Source of the DNA: Hyaloraphidium curvatum
Taxonomy: Eukaryota > Monoblepharomycota > Hyaloraphidiomycetes > Hyaloraphidiales > Hyaloraphidiaceae
Length of the DNA: 64,000 bases
Assembly: GCA_025558095.1 (NCBI GenBank)
Contig: JAIVFI010000013.1
Span: 434,001 to 498,000 of the forward strand
Reading direction: 5' to 3'
Part shown: positions 10,419-22,043 of the stretch, in pieces
Numbering within the stretch: the stretch's first letter is position 1
Layout of the letters: each line of letters starts with the position of its first letter
The notes under the pieces: generated by a model
Seen by the model: the letters and a program-made list of their open reading frames with translations, nothing else
What the model was told of the DNA's origin: nothing
Databases searched by the model: none
Position numbers and translations under genes: made by a program

Positions 10419-11548
10419 CTATATTCGCGTCCACATCCGTGCAGCCAGCCCGAATGCGATCGCGGCCACGACATATCGTACCGTGCCTGCGCCGCTGACA
10501 GTTCTGTCCGGAGGTTCAGGCTGGGCAAGATCGGGCCGCGCGGCGGCTTGATCGCCCCGCGGTGCGATCCGTTTCGTCGCTGCAAGATCGTCCCCCGGCG
10601 GACGGACGCTGCCGTTGGGAAAGTCGGTATCTCTACCCCCGTCTCCCTCAGAGACCGGATTTTGCGCGTCGCCGAGGCGCGAATCCTGGCTGACAAAATC
10701 GCTAGGCGAGGACGCCTCAACCGGCTGCCAAATCCTCAGCAAACGCGCCGACGGGGGAGAACAGCGGCTTACCCGAGCCGCATCCGCAGCAAGCAGCATA
10801 TCGTCGACGTGGGTGACGAGCTGGGATATGGCGTCCTTTGCCCGGCGGCTTTCCGCTAGCAGGCCGTCAAGCGTGGCAAGAAGGCTTGCCAGAGCCGTCC
10901 GATTCGATTCCCTGGAGAAAGATCGGTGAGAACGCGCGATGCATGGCACGGTCCGAGGCTGTACCCTGCAAGCAACAGAGTGCGCGAATCCGCGCCAGGC
11001 CTGCCAGACAGCACGACCCTGCAAGAGACCCTGCTGTACAGGACTGGAATTCCATTCGTCACAAGCCTTCCATCTCGTCCCAAGCGGGTTACTTGCTTTC
11101 GTTGTCGTCCTTCAGGATGTCGACCCCAAAGTCGATCTTGTCCTCGTTGTTCAGCGGATGCTTTTCCGACGTCATCCCCTCGTCGCTCAAACGAACGCCG
11201 TTGACAAAGGTTCCACTGCACAATGCGGAGGCTCTAGCCAGGCCCTCGCTTCCAGGCCGTCGAGTGAGCCGCACTTTGAGCTCCCGAGATCCTGCACATA
11301 GAAGGTCCCATCTTCCAGCCGGCCCATCTCTGCATGATTTCGCGACAGGACTTTGCTCTCAAAGAGCCCGTTGGTGACTTCGGGTGACACCTTCTGCGAC
11401 ACCTTCCTGCGCGGAGCCGTCGATACCCGAGGCAGGGCTGTTCCGCGCCCACGCACCTCCCGATCTTGACCGGGGACGCGACATTGAGGACTTTGCGCTC
11501 AAAGCTCGCATTCAAAGGTTCCAAGACAAGAACAGGGTCCATCTTCAA
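10419..11548 (-). CDS. FHA-domain, tail-anchored protein (SLMAP/Far10-like)
   Basis: Likely the membrane-anchoring FHA subunit of a STRIPAK/Far-type complex. The FHA domain is assembled over three exons: 'VLVLEPLNASFERKVL' to 'VKIGRKVSQKVSPEVTNGLF', the core 'SKVLSRNHAEMGRLEDGTFY', and 'SSNGTFVNGVRLS', giving the phosphothreonine-binding GR, SRxHA and NGTFVNG motifs. After 'IDFGVDILKDDNE' a GC-AG intron (donor GCAAGT) joins to 'ILYSRVSCRVVLSG'. The middle is helical ('ALASLLATLDGLLAESRRAK'). The last ~20 residues, 'GTVRYVVAAIAFGLAARMW', form a C-terminal membrane segment. The assignment rests on FHA plus coil plus tail anchor; with only ~300 residues it is much shorter than animal SLMAP. Confidence 0.72.
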
Positions 11549-11622
11549 CCCAGTCGCGTGAGGAGTAATGGGGGGTGGCCGGGTTCTGGGACGCGCGATC
11601 CCCGAACACTTCTTCGCTCGCT

Positions 11623-14600
11623 ATGCCTCTCGACCTCGGGTTCCTCCGGACGAGGAACGTCGAAGTCTTGGTCGCAGGTCGGTGGCACATTCCGTGCCAC
11701 AGAGCCATCGACAGTGCGTGACCCAAAGTGACTAGGTTTCCGTGAGGTCGTTTCGGTCTTCTCGCACCCTGCGGACCAAGCGGGGGGCGCAGCCGAGCTC
11801 GCACGACATTTCTTTGACGCATCGCCATTGGGAGACGAGCTTTTGCAACTTTGGGAATGGCAGATTCAGGTCTGCCGAGCGCAGGACGGTCGGGCGAAGT
11901 TTGACAGCTCCCCTCGCAGCACGACGTCCGCGCCCTTGCGGTTCTTGTCCCGCGGACAATTGCCAACCTTCTGCACCATGCAAAGGACGGTGTCGCCCGC
12001 CCGGCGGCGCGGGGCCTTTCGATGCGTCTCTTGGAGGCGAAGATGCCAATGGTGTACCGGTGCCTCGGGGACAAGGACACGAAGCTGGTTATTGCGACCC
12101 TGGAGCTTCTCACGGCTGTGAACGCTGTCGATCCGGCGTGTGCGCAAGAGATGGCGGATAGGTTTCCTTTCGGTGGCAAGCCCATACGGCGACTGCTTGG
12201 GAAGGAACGAGGCGCGGCCGCGCGCGGGGGATCATCCACGGTGCATTCGGGTAGGTTGTTGACGTCTCGACCGTGTCCGACTGTGGCCAAAGCTGTTCCC
12301 AAGGCAGCAATGCCAGGACGGCCCTATTCCTGTTCGCGTTGTCGTTTTTGGAGCACGGAGACATCGCGACGAAGCGCAAGGTATTGGAGATGCGTGATTT
12401 CTTCGAACCGCTGATGGCAGCGCTTGCGACGGAGAGCGACGACGTCGTTCGTCGCTGCGTTGGAGCCCTGCACCATCGAGTTGTTGCGGACAGGCGCCTC
12501 GAACGGAGCTTCAAAGTCCGCTTTTTCACAGCACGGACACTCGGGCATGTGAGCATCTCGTTTACTTCGATGGGCGACTGTTAATGCCTTCCAGCTGGCG
12601 AGGATCTACAGGACCGCATGTCCGGATGATGTGCTGGAAGAGCTCCACAGCATGATGCTGCAGTTGTGCCTCTCGAAAACGTTCGGCATCAGCTTCCCCG
12701 ACAGGGCATGGTACGCAACGAGGGGAAAGCACGCGATTCGCAACATAGTGGGACACTTGGAGATAGCCGGGCGGTGCAAAGACTCACCCTCTTCGTCTGT
12801 CCGAAGATACTGGCACAGTTCGTCCGTGGTTTGCGAGCAGACGAAGACACTCTCCAGGCGGACCTCTTGTACCACATCTTGCGAGAGCACCGGGAGCTTA
12901 TTCCACTCTACTGGTCAAGCTTCTCACCGGATGGGTTCTCCCGGCGAAGCTCGTCAGCGTGGCTGCTGAACCTCGCTTTGGCCTTGCGAATCTTGGATCT
13001 GCCTTTCCCGGCTGCTGTGGCCGATGACGGCGCAGAGGTGCCGGTCGTTGCCGAAGTCGTGCATTCACTTTTGCCGGTTCCGCTACGACGCGCGGAGCTC
13101 ACGAAGTGGCTGCACGCTGGGGAGCCGCTCCCGGTGTTCATGGCTGCCAGCTTCATATCGGCCGTTCTGGGGAAAACTTCTTGCTTGCTGCGAGACGTAT
13201 CTGCGCATTCATCTGTCCCGTGGAAGGACTTTCGCACTGATTTGGTTGACATGTTGGCGAGAGAGTTACCGGATCTCCAAGTAATCACCGCCGCCTTGGC
13301 GCGATCGCATCGCAATGTGTTGAAAGTGGATGGCCGTGCTGGCGCAGCAAATGCGGCATTGGTGCGGCTTTTGCGAGACTATTTCTTTTTCTTGGGGGCA
13401 GTGGATTCGCGGACCGATCTGCGGAAAATGCTGCCTGGAAACAAGCACATGGATGGATCAGGTCCCCTGGAGCACACTGTGTTGCAGGCTCTTTTGATCG
13501 CTCTTGATGGTCGGTGGCACAGCAGCTCAGGTAAGCTTCAACCGCACGCTCCTCCGACATGGGCCAACAACGGCGAAGCAGGCGAAGGGGCTCGCCCTGT
13601 CCGGCTCTTTCTTGATGCAAGTGCAGCGCGAGGCAACGCTTCATCCGCTCGAGAGCTCGCGAGGATCCTACTTCTGGCTTGTCTGCGTTCCTCCCCTGCC
13701 TTCGAAGGTCACGATAGTGAAGTTTTCACATGGATTGACGCCTTGAGCCTAGTACCGCAGTCGCACCTGGAGACTGTGCTCGACTTTTTGGATGAAGGTG
13801 TTGCAGAGCTTTCAGGGAATTCCACGGGCGCTGCTGCATGGATTGGTTCGTCGCTGTGGTCGGAAAGGAGTTTGCTTTGGCGATGGGGCCTCCAACGCCT
13901 GTTGCAGGATTTCAACAGTGGGCGGGATTCTCGAGATCTCGCCTCGTGTCGGGCTGTATCAGGGTACCTTCGCACTGTGCATGTGGTCCTGGGGACAAGT
14001 GCGGGGGGCATCACACCTTTGGAACCTTACTTTGACGACCTTATGAGTGCTTTGCCGACGAAGCCGGCGCCTCGGAAATTGGCGGAGCTCCTCGAGCTGC
14101 TTTCTGCTCGCCCATCAGCACTAAAGAGGAGGGCCCAAAGTGATCGGGAGCATGTCGGGCGACCCCTATCGCGTGCACCTCGTTCGGCATCAGGTCCGTC
14201 TGCTACGCGCGAGGTGTTTGCGATCAACTTGCGATCCGTTGCGCACCATGGGGATGTTGTTCCCATCCTCGGCCGGGCGGCCATCATCTGTTCGTCCGAT
14301 CGATCTTTCCTTCCATATTCAAGCCTTAACTTCAACGATATGGGCTGTTCGGAAGCATTTGATCTTCTGGCTCTGCGTGCCGGTGCGCAACGGAAGAAGA
14401 TGAGCTTGGAAGTGCCGACGCCCATTTTTGGGCTGAAACCAAGTGGCGACGTGCTCGCACGGCTGGCAGCTTACGGTAGGATTCATTCCCCCCTTTCATC
14501 CCCATTACACCTCTAATGCGTCCTAGCATTCGCGGACGACGTGTGGAGCGCTGATTGGCAGGTCAAGAATCCCAGGCCCCTCGCTTCCCTGCAGCGGCCA

Positions 14601-17600
14601 GATGAGGCCTGGACATCAGCGAAGCTCTACTGCCAAGACGCGCTCCATTGCTCCATCGTCGGCGAGGAAGTTCGGGTCATGCTCGGGGTTTCCGCCACGT
14701 GGAAAGCGTGTCGAAATCGTGGATCGCTTGTCGCGTGGGCAATCAGTCGGCCATCTCACACCGTCGGTACGGGACTTGCATGGCTTCTCCAGGCTGAATC
14801 AGGAAGCGATTGCCTGAAGGCTCGGTTGCAATATGCCTCGGAGCAGCACCTGGTGAATGCCGCCTCCCTTGTCACCTTCAGACCGATCTCGACAGTGGAT
14901 CAGCATAACTACCATGATTCGGGCTCGATTTCTCGGGGACAGGATGTGCCGTCAGGACCTACTTTTCGGAGCAACGGTGCAGCGTGGACACTCGGAAGTG
15001 CTTCGCTCCATGGGCTTGGGCTTGTGGGATACACGGGTGCTTGTGCTGCTTGCCCTCCGCCAATCAACCGGGCGGGGGAGGATCGCCCTCCTTCGCCCCA
15101 AGAAGTTGACCTCGCGCATAAGGCATTCCTCGACGGCGAAGCATCCTTGGCTTCGTTCGGATCGGAAATGCTGCATGCCCTTGACGACCCAGCGTGGTCT
15201 CGCGTGCGGGCGGTTCCGGCAGCTACGTGGCTGCAGATCCGGAGCACAGCCTTGGACAGAAGCGTCTTCTTCGCCTGCTGCAGAGATCGCCTGCACATCA
15301 TGCAACAGCCGTCGGTGCTGTCGCTGAAATGGCAGCTGAACTGCGCCATCAGGGTTTTGCACGTCGCGCTGCTCCTCCACACGCGCGGACCGCCGGACAG
15401 TGCCCTTGCAGACGTGTTTGTAGGACCGTTTTCACTGATCTTGGCTGCGGCCAAAGTGCTGAAGTTGGACAGTGCCCGAGTGGCTTTCAACGTTTTGATC
15501 GACGCCATCGCAGCAGGGGTAAACTCTATGGTTGATCTCCTCGGGCACGTCCTAGCAGGCGCAGACAAAACAGCCACGCGCCTTTTGACGCATAACGACC
15601 TGCTTGCTCGCTTCATGGATGCTGCAGTCGTCAGCCAGTCGTTGGATATCACTTCCGCGACCGCCTTGGGACGTTTACTCTGGACCTCAATGACCGATGC
15701 AACGGTGAGAACCCCGCCCACAGGCACTCATTCCCACGCATACACTCACATTTCAGGCACAGAGCATACGCCGCCTCTCGAATCTTCTGGGCGAGTCGCC
15801 TTCGTTACCGTCCTTCATGGTGCTCCTGGGTTCTTCACTTTCTGCCTTCGGATACCAGCGCAAGTTGGGGCCCAGCCAGAAGTCGCATGGATTGGTTGCT
15901 TTGGTTGATGTTGCCAGTGCGCTCCTTTTGCTGTACCCGCGCCATCCCCGGTCTGCGGTTCTCGTTGACGCCCTTGGACGATGCTTCTGTGGGACAGCAA
16001 ATCCCGTGGACAGACGTATACTCGCTGTCTTCAAGACTTTGGAGGATCGCTTCCATACGAGTGTGCGGCACGCTATGCTCGCTTGGGAGCGTCTCCAAGT
16101 TCCAGTTGCTGGGTCGCGTGGGGAATACGAGGATCCGCGTCTTGCAGAGGTAGTCCTGCCTTTGGTGGCGGAGCTGACGGAAGGGACAATCCCGTGGCGG
16201 AGCGTGATTCGGGACAACCGTCTTGGATTCGTGCTGCTGCAGCTCAGCAGTGCAAGAAATGAAGAGCGGAGAGCGGCGTTGGCCGTGCTGGACAGAGTCT
16301 TTGCCAATTTTGAGGTGAGGGCGGTATGCTACTGAGCTATAGGGCCTTTCGTTGATGCTCGACTCGCCCCAGGATGCTATCGAACTGCGCGAGCATCGCC
16401 AGATAGCGGTTGTGCTCGACAGCGTGCGCAACGCGCTGGCGGTGGTCGACGAGGAAGTTCCACCGCGCATTCCGACGGTGGTTGCTTCGTTTGCTTCACA
16501 TGCCCTACACATCGCCCTGCATCCAGACCATGAGCTGTATGTCGGGATCTGCAAGTTCTTTCTGCAACGACCGGTCCTCGATCTCACGGTGGGAATGATT
16601 TTGGTGGCAGCGCCCTCAGTCCTGATGCCCTAGCTAGGATATCCCGATGCTCTACGAGCTGTTCTATGCGAGCGATGAGAACCACAGATACAAACGGCGG
16701 TGGATTCTACAGCTCCTGGCGAGCGGAGTTGTCGCTTCCGACGACTATGCCCCGTATCGTCGGCGCCACGTGCTGGAGCTTTTGATGGGCCATTTCCTCT
16801 CGACTATGGCCGATCAAGTGGAGCGGGAGTGGATTGTTCGTGTGGGTGGATTCATTCCCTGTCGACGCGATGATTCTCAGTCATGTCGCAGGCTATGTTC
16901 CAATTGGCTTCGATTCCGGGTGTCGCAGCAGCGTTGCTGGATACCGGGTGGCCATCGTGGATCCTCCACGTCGTCCGTCAGGAGCGACCAAGAGTGCCGG
17001 AAGGGCTGGTTGTGGGGCTTTGCAGGACCCTGGTAACTGCCCTGCGCAACGCGATGCTACACGGCGGAGGCGAACAAACGCGTCCCTCGAAGGATATCTT
17101 CACCGGTTCGCTCACACGAACAGTAGCGCTTCTCGTGTTTTGGATGAAGCACCGGACCTTGGGCCGCGAAATCGGCCAGTTTGAGAGGTGCCTCGCTGTT
17201 CAAGTGGTTGCGGCCGCGAAGCATGTTGTCCTCCGGGACAAGGTCGACCTCTGCGGGACGGCCAAGGAGCTCGCGTTCACCGTCGGCATCATCGTATCCA
17301 GATGCGCGGTCGTTGACGCCGTGAAGGACTACGCGAGCGATCCTCGTGCTTCGGATTCCGATTTGACTTCAGAAAGCCTGTGCGATGTCAATCCCCTCAC
17401 TACGCCCCAAGAAGCTCGTCTCGTAGAAGATGCTTTTGACGTTGTGCTGGTGTCCAGCGCGCCTCGGGACGAGGATGAGGGTGCCCTAGTGCGCGTTGCA
17501 AAGTGGGCTTGCGAAGCTTTCTCGCGCTGGGGCCGCTTGCGCTACCCGCTGTCGCGGACAAAGCGCTTTTCGTCATGGCTGAGCATGATTTGTCGATCTA

Positions 17601-17704
17601 CAAGCGGCTGGACTCGGACTCTGCGTCCAGAGGATCCCGTGCGTCTCGCACTGGACAGCATGGTTGCTCAGCTAGGAGCTGTCAGCGTAGAATCCCGCTC
17701 TTGA
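11623..17704 (+). CDS. URB1: Nucleolar pre-ribosome-associated protein URB1/Npa1
   Basis: A very large helical-repeat protein of the nucleolus needed for early 60S pre-ribosome assembly. Recognisable blocks: 'EVVSVFSHPADQAGGAAEL' with 'DELLQLWEWQIQ'; then (after intron 11870-11919) 'IANLLHHAKDGVARPAARG' and 'LVIATLELLTAVNAVDP'; 'ALFLFALSFLEHGDIATKRK'; a long central exon (about 12,700-14,500); and the C-terminal URB1 signature 'MLYELFYASDENHRYKRRWI' with 'YRRRHVLELLMGHFLS' near 16,650-16,800. Many exons in three frames must be joined, and not every junction was resolved. The start at 11623 (first exon 'MPLDLGFLRTRNVEVLVA') is a guess. The expected size is about 1,900 residues. The stop overlaps the convergent neighbour by 23 bp. 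Confidence 0.82.
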
Positions 17705-19254
17705 ACCCTGTCCAAAGATCTCTCACGGCATTTTCGGCGACGCTGTCGTCGAGCGGGGGGCAAGGCACCATGTACTGCCACGTCGCCTCCGAGGCCAGCC
17801 GAAGGAAGACGTCGCGGGGAATAGCAAGCACGATCGCATGCTCGCCAGCAACCATATTTGCCGGATTGCACAGCTTGCTTTCGGGAGGCGCCGCCGACGA
17901 CTCCAGGCCGCCGAGAAAGCCGAACGCCTGGCCCTTGTGGACCTTGCCTAGGATCAAAGTGCGCGAAGCCACCATCTTGGTCAAGAAAGCCGAGCCCTCG
18001 ACGACCACGTACACATCTCCTGTGCGGGGCGTGCCCTCGACCACCACGCGCTCGTTCACCGCAAAGTGTCGCGCGTGGAGCTGGGCCTGCAGCTCGTCTG
18101 CGGCATCGGATCTGAAAGTATCGAAAATGGAAAGGGCGGTTCCCCGCGGCGCCGATGTCGTCTTGAGCATGATTTGAGCGTAGACCGCGAGCGGCAGCGA
18201 CAGAAGCTGCGTGTTCTCAACCGTCAGGACCGATGCAGTTCGAGGTGCTTCCGGTGCGGATTCTTCGCCGAACCAATCTCCAGTCTTGTATTGCTTGGCG
18301 ACGAACGGCAAGCTTGCGTCGGAAAACTCGGCCACCGTGCCGTTCAAGACGAGGAAGGCGTTCTCCGCCGGCCTGCCCTCTCGTACGACGAGCCTCCCCG
18401 GTCCGAAAGCATCAAAGCGGCCGAGTGCGAGCATTTTTGCACGCTCCTGCTCTCCGAAGCCTTGTAGTCCCTTCAGTGTGCTTCCGAAGATCGCCAGAGC
18501 GGCAATCTCGTTGGCTGCACGCTCTTTCGGCGGTTTGCAAAGCGTGGAAGCTACGGACGCAGGCAAGCTGCCGCGGCTTCGAAACTCCCTGGAACAAACT
18601 GCAGTCTCACTCGGGTTGCATGCGACGATGCGATTGTGCCAGCTCACTCCAGATTGATCCGCGTGCTCTCGTCTGCTCCGCTCGCAACCTTGAGATCCGC
18701 GGGGAGCCGAACGGTGATGTCGAACGCGTTCCAGCGCCCGAACGATACAATCCGATTGAAGGCAGAATGCCACCGGTCGCGGGCCCTCTCCTTGCGCCAC
18801 TGCATGTTGGAGTTTTGGGCCATCCGCGAGTCCCTGCGGCGGCCGGTCGACGCCCAGTCCGCCAGCGAAGAGGATCGTCTCCGCCTGCGTCCATCGCCGG
18901 TTCCTGGCCTGCTGTTTGGTGCAGCGTGTGGTGCCTGCCCCTGCAGAGCCAGGTCTCTGATGCGTGCGGAAACGGTCTCGTGGTCCGCGATTGTAGTTGT
19001 GGGGTCGCTCGGCGCCGCCGTGCCAGCCTCCGGATGCGAAGGAACGCAATGTTCCCGCATTCTGCGAGCCTGTCGTGTTCTGGTCGAGACTCCGCAGGGT
19101 CGCAGCGCCTCGGAATTGCGGACGTGTTTTGTGTGTGGGATTTCCAGGGCCACAACTCACCGACAGCCATCTTGTCGAACGCCACCGCGATGCTTCCCGC
19201 CCCGTCGCCCGCGAGGGCGGTGCTCGGTGCCCTGAGAAGACAGGTCCGGACCAT
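17682..19254 (-). CDS. Tandem cyclic-nucleotide-binding-domain protein
   Basis: Two CNB (cNMP-binding, jelly-roll) domains fill the C-terminal half. Domain A has 'RLVVREGRPAENAFLVLNGT' and a phosphate-binding cassette 'GDWFGEESAPEAPRTASVL', keeping the Gly-Glu and the Arg that contact the cyclic phosphate. Domain B ('RVVVEGTPRTGDVYVVVEGS', 'GQAFGFLGGLESS', 'LCNPANMVAGEHAIVLAIP') lacks that Glu/Arg pair, so it probably does not bind nucleotide. No PKA-type dimerisation or pseudosubstrate segment was found. The N-terminal exons (including 'HSAFNRIVSFGRWNAFDITV') match nothing I know. The start is uncertain: a Met at 19254 would overlap the divergent isocitrate dehydrogenase leader, while the Met at 19170 would not. 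The stop lies inside the URB1 3' end. Confidence 0.68.
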
Positions 19255-20740
19255 CGCTCAAGTGGCTTGCCCACCGTTGACGCGTGTAGCAGCTCCCAGT
19301 CGCAGCCACCCTACAACGCGCACACGCCTCCTCGACTGTGAGCTCCCTATCCCCTGGTCCCGGGACGTGCGGCCCGTTGCTCAACTTCGCGACTGCCCCG
19401 TCGCACTTGCATCTGCTCCTTTCTGTCGCTTCGATGCCGCCGCCGCCAGGCGAAGCGCGTCGTGACGCTCATCCCGGGAGACGGCATAGGACCCGAGATT
19501 TCCAACGCGGTGAAGAGGATATACTCGGCTGCCCAAGTCCCGATCGAATGGGAAGAGACGGACGTCACGCCCATCATTCGCGACAATCAGACCGCGATCC
19601 CGGACGATGCCTATGTCTCCATCAACAAGAACAAGGTGGCCCTGAAGGGCCCGCTCGAGACCCCAGTCGGGAAAGGCCACCGGTCGCTCAATCTCACGCT
19701 TCGGCAGTGAGTCGCCACGGGCAGTGGCGTCGGGACCGAATGTCATTGACGCGGCGACAGGACGTTTGACCTCTACGCCAACGTCCGCCCTTGCAAGAGC
19801 ATAGACGGTTTCAAGACGCCGTTCGACAATGTCAACACCGTGCTGATTCGCGAGAACACGGAGGGCGAGTACAGCGGGATCGAGCACGAGGTAGGCATTC
19901 CGGCTGTGGGATGGAGATTTCCGGTTAAGTTCCTTCTGGCAGGTCGTTCCCGGGGTCATGCAGTCGATCAAGCTCATCACCCGAGAGGCTTCGATGCGCT
20001 GTATTCGATATGCCTTTGACTATGCCCGGAGCATAAAGCGGCCCAGCGTGAGCGTCGTGCACAAGGCGAATATCATGCGGCAATCGGACGGGCTGTTCCT
20101 GGAGTGTGCGAGGGAGATTGCGAAGGAGTATCCCGATATTACTTTCTACGACGAGCTTCTGGACCGTGTCTGCCTTCGGGTGTGTTGCAATGGACTTCGT
20201 GAGCGTGGGCACGGCTTACGCCCTCCCCAGATCGTGCAGGACCCGTCAAAGTTCTCGCACGTCGTCATGGTAATGCCGAACCTCTACGGCGACATCCTTT
20301 CCGACCTCTGTGCGGGTCTCATCGGGGGCCTGGGGTTGACGCCGTCGGGGAACATTGGCCAGAAGGCCTCCATCTTTGAAAGCGTGAGTGTCTCTGTGGG
20401 GGAAGTGTAGCGGGGCGGTCTCCGTAACTGCTCGTCGTAGGTACACGGGACGGCACCGGATATTGCTGGCCAAGACAAGGCCAACCCCACCGCGCTGCTG
20501 CTGTCGTCGGTGATGATGCTGAAGCACATGGGTCTGGAGTCCTACGGGGACCTGATTGAGAAGGCGACGTTGACTACCATTGCCGAGGGCAAGGTCGGTT
20601 GCCAGCCTCGCAAACTGATAGCACGGGGGTTCATCGCCATTATCCCGCAGGCTCGAACAGGGGATCTGGGCGGATACGCTCGCTGCTCGGAGTTCACGGA
20701 TGAGATCCTCCGCAATCTCGACAAACTCAGGGCCGCTTAG
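19190..20740 (+). CDS. IDH2: NAD-dependent isocitrate dehydrogenase, catalytic subunit, mitochondrial
   Basis: TCA-cycle enzyme converting isocitrate to 2-oxoglutarate in the matrix. Exon 1 reads as a targeting peptide, '[20 protein letters not shown]', Arg-rich without acids. After a 188-bp intron come '[20 protein letters not shown]', '[20 protein letters not shown]', '[15 protein letters not shown]', the substrate motif '[16 protein letters not shown]', '[16 protein letters not shown]' and the dinucleotide motif '[20 protein letters not shown]', then '[20 protein letters not shown]'. Introns: 19262-19449, 19707-19760, 19891-19942, 20180-20230, 20394-20440 and 20594-20650. The substrate residues fit the catalytic (IDH2/IDH3A) rather than the regulatory subunit. 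The first exon is less sure than the rest because that intron is unusually long for this window. Confidence 0.93.
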
Positions 20741-20793
20741 GATGCTGAATGATGTGTGTTTTGTCTATCCGTCTACACGCAAATCCAACGGGT

Positions 20794-21852
20794 TCAAACC
20801 CTCGATTCGGTCTTGGAGAGCTTTTCGTCCTCGGACTCGATAGAGCGCACATACGTGTAGTACGAGCTCCCCCCAAGGATGAGCACGATGCCCACGATCC
20901 TCTGCGTGGTCACGACGTCGCCGAAGAACCACACGGCGAGGATCGTCTGCAGGACGCCTCGGATGGCCGAAGAGATCATGTGGGTCACGGGGGACGTGAC
21001 CTTGATCTGCAAGAATCCGGCCAGGTTTATCAGGAACCCGAACAGTCCGGTCACCAGGGTTCCCCAGACGAGCGTCCCCAGGCCCCCGCTGCCCAACATG
21101 TCCGAAAGGGCCGCAAACTCGGACCAGAGTCCCGAGATGAGCACGATCGGCACGAGCCCAACAGCGCTGAGCACGTTGTTGTAGAAGACCAAGTCGAGCG
21201 TGCTGTTGTTGACGACTTCGAGGCTCCGCGCGATGACGATGGCATGTAGCGCGGTCGTCACGCTTGAAAGGACGCCGAATGTCACACCCCAGAATGAGAC
21301 CTTTATCTCCTTGTCTTCCAGCAGCGTGCCGACGAGGAAGCCCACCACCACGATCCCGCAGGCCGAGAGGACGGCAACCGAAGACCTCTTCTTCAGCATG
21401 ATCCAGCTGAAGGTGACCGTGAGCGGCAGGATGAGCGAGCGCGCCACCTGGTACAGCGAAGCGTCCACAAAGTGGAGGCAGAGGGTGTTGAACGTCAGGC
21501 CGAAGCAGTTGATCAGGACCAGCGGCGCCAGGGCATAGGATATCTTCGGGTCCAGCTTCCGGGGCGTCTTCCAGACGCCCGACAAGTCGGAGGCATAGAT
21601 AAGGAAAACAGCCACGAGAATCTGAAGCCACAGGAAGAATATCGGCGCCGAGACCTGCAGGAGCACCCTCTTGTTGACCGTCACAAGGACGAGTGCCGTT
21701 GAGATATAGAAGGTCACCGCAAAGACTACAGTCTGGTGGAACGGCACTGTCGATTCCTGCAGTTGCTTGCCCATGTTGTCCCCGTCGTCCTCGGCGTCCG
21801 CCTTTGCGAGCGGAGCTGACTCGCCGTCGTCACCGCGGGCAGCGTCGCTCAT
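20794..21852 (-). CDS. GDP-fucose transporter-like nucleotide-sugar transporter (SLC35C1/DMT)
   Basis: An intronless 352-residue membrane protein with about ten hydrophobic segments and acidic cytosolic tails, the usual length of Golgi nucleotide-sugar transporters. Diagnostic stretches are 'TLCLHFVDASLYQVARSLIL' and 'LTVTFSWIMLKKRSS', then 'NNSTLDLVFYNNVLSAVGL' and 'QIKVTSPVTHMISSAIRGVL'. The last two are characteristic of the SLC35C1 GDP-fucose branch. It would exchange GDP-fucose for GMP across the Golgi membrane. A related GDP-sugar specificity cannot be excluded from sequence alone. It is convergent with isocitrate dehydrogenase (53 bp between stops) and divergent from the next gene. Confidence 0.85.
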   Translation of the reverse strand: MSDAARGDDGESAPLAKADAEDDGDNMGKQLQESTVPFHQTVVFAVTFYISTALVLVTVNKRVLLQVSAPIFFLWLQILVAVFLIYASDLSGVWKTPRKLDPKISYALAPLVLINCFGLTFNTLCLHFVDASLYQVARSLILPLTVTFSWIMLKKRSSVAVLSACGIVVVGFLVGTLLEDKEIKVSFWGVTFGVLSSVTTALHAIVIARSLEVVNNSTLDLVFYNNVLSAVGLVPIVLISGLWSEFAALSDMLGSGGLGTLVWGTLVTGLFGFLINLAGFLQIKVTSPVTHMISSAIRGVLQTILAVWFFGDVVTTQRIVGIVLILGGSSYYTYVRSIESEDEKLSKTESRV

Positions 21853-22043
21853 ATGGCGACGGCAACCATCGGCGTCCCGTGGTCCGTGGCTCGCTCTATA
21901 GCGGGATGCCGGCCGGCTCGGTGTGTCCTCGTTGGGGTTCTCAATCCTACAGCGCGCGCGCCCTGCATGGTTGCAACCCCTCGATCATCCAGCCGCAGCA
22001 GACACGCCTCCCTGAAGGCCCAACGCCTCTCACCGCGTACAGC
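21853..22043. promoter_or_regulatory. Shared divergent promoter region
   Basis: The 191 bp between the transporter start and the start of the proline-rich protein must contain both promoters. No TATA box or clear operator was seen. Confidence 0.4.

Noticed and set aside
18233-19465. 410-codon open frame on the plus strand
   Set aside because: It mirrors the CNB-domain gene, whose motifs are clear on the minus strand.
20784-20812. tRNA-like GGGTTCAAACCC near the transporter stop
   Set aside because: The flanking 5-bp stem does not pair and part of it is the transporter C-terminal codons.
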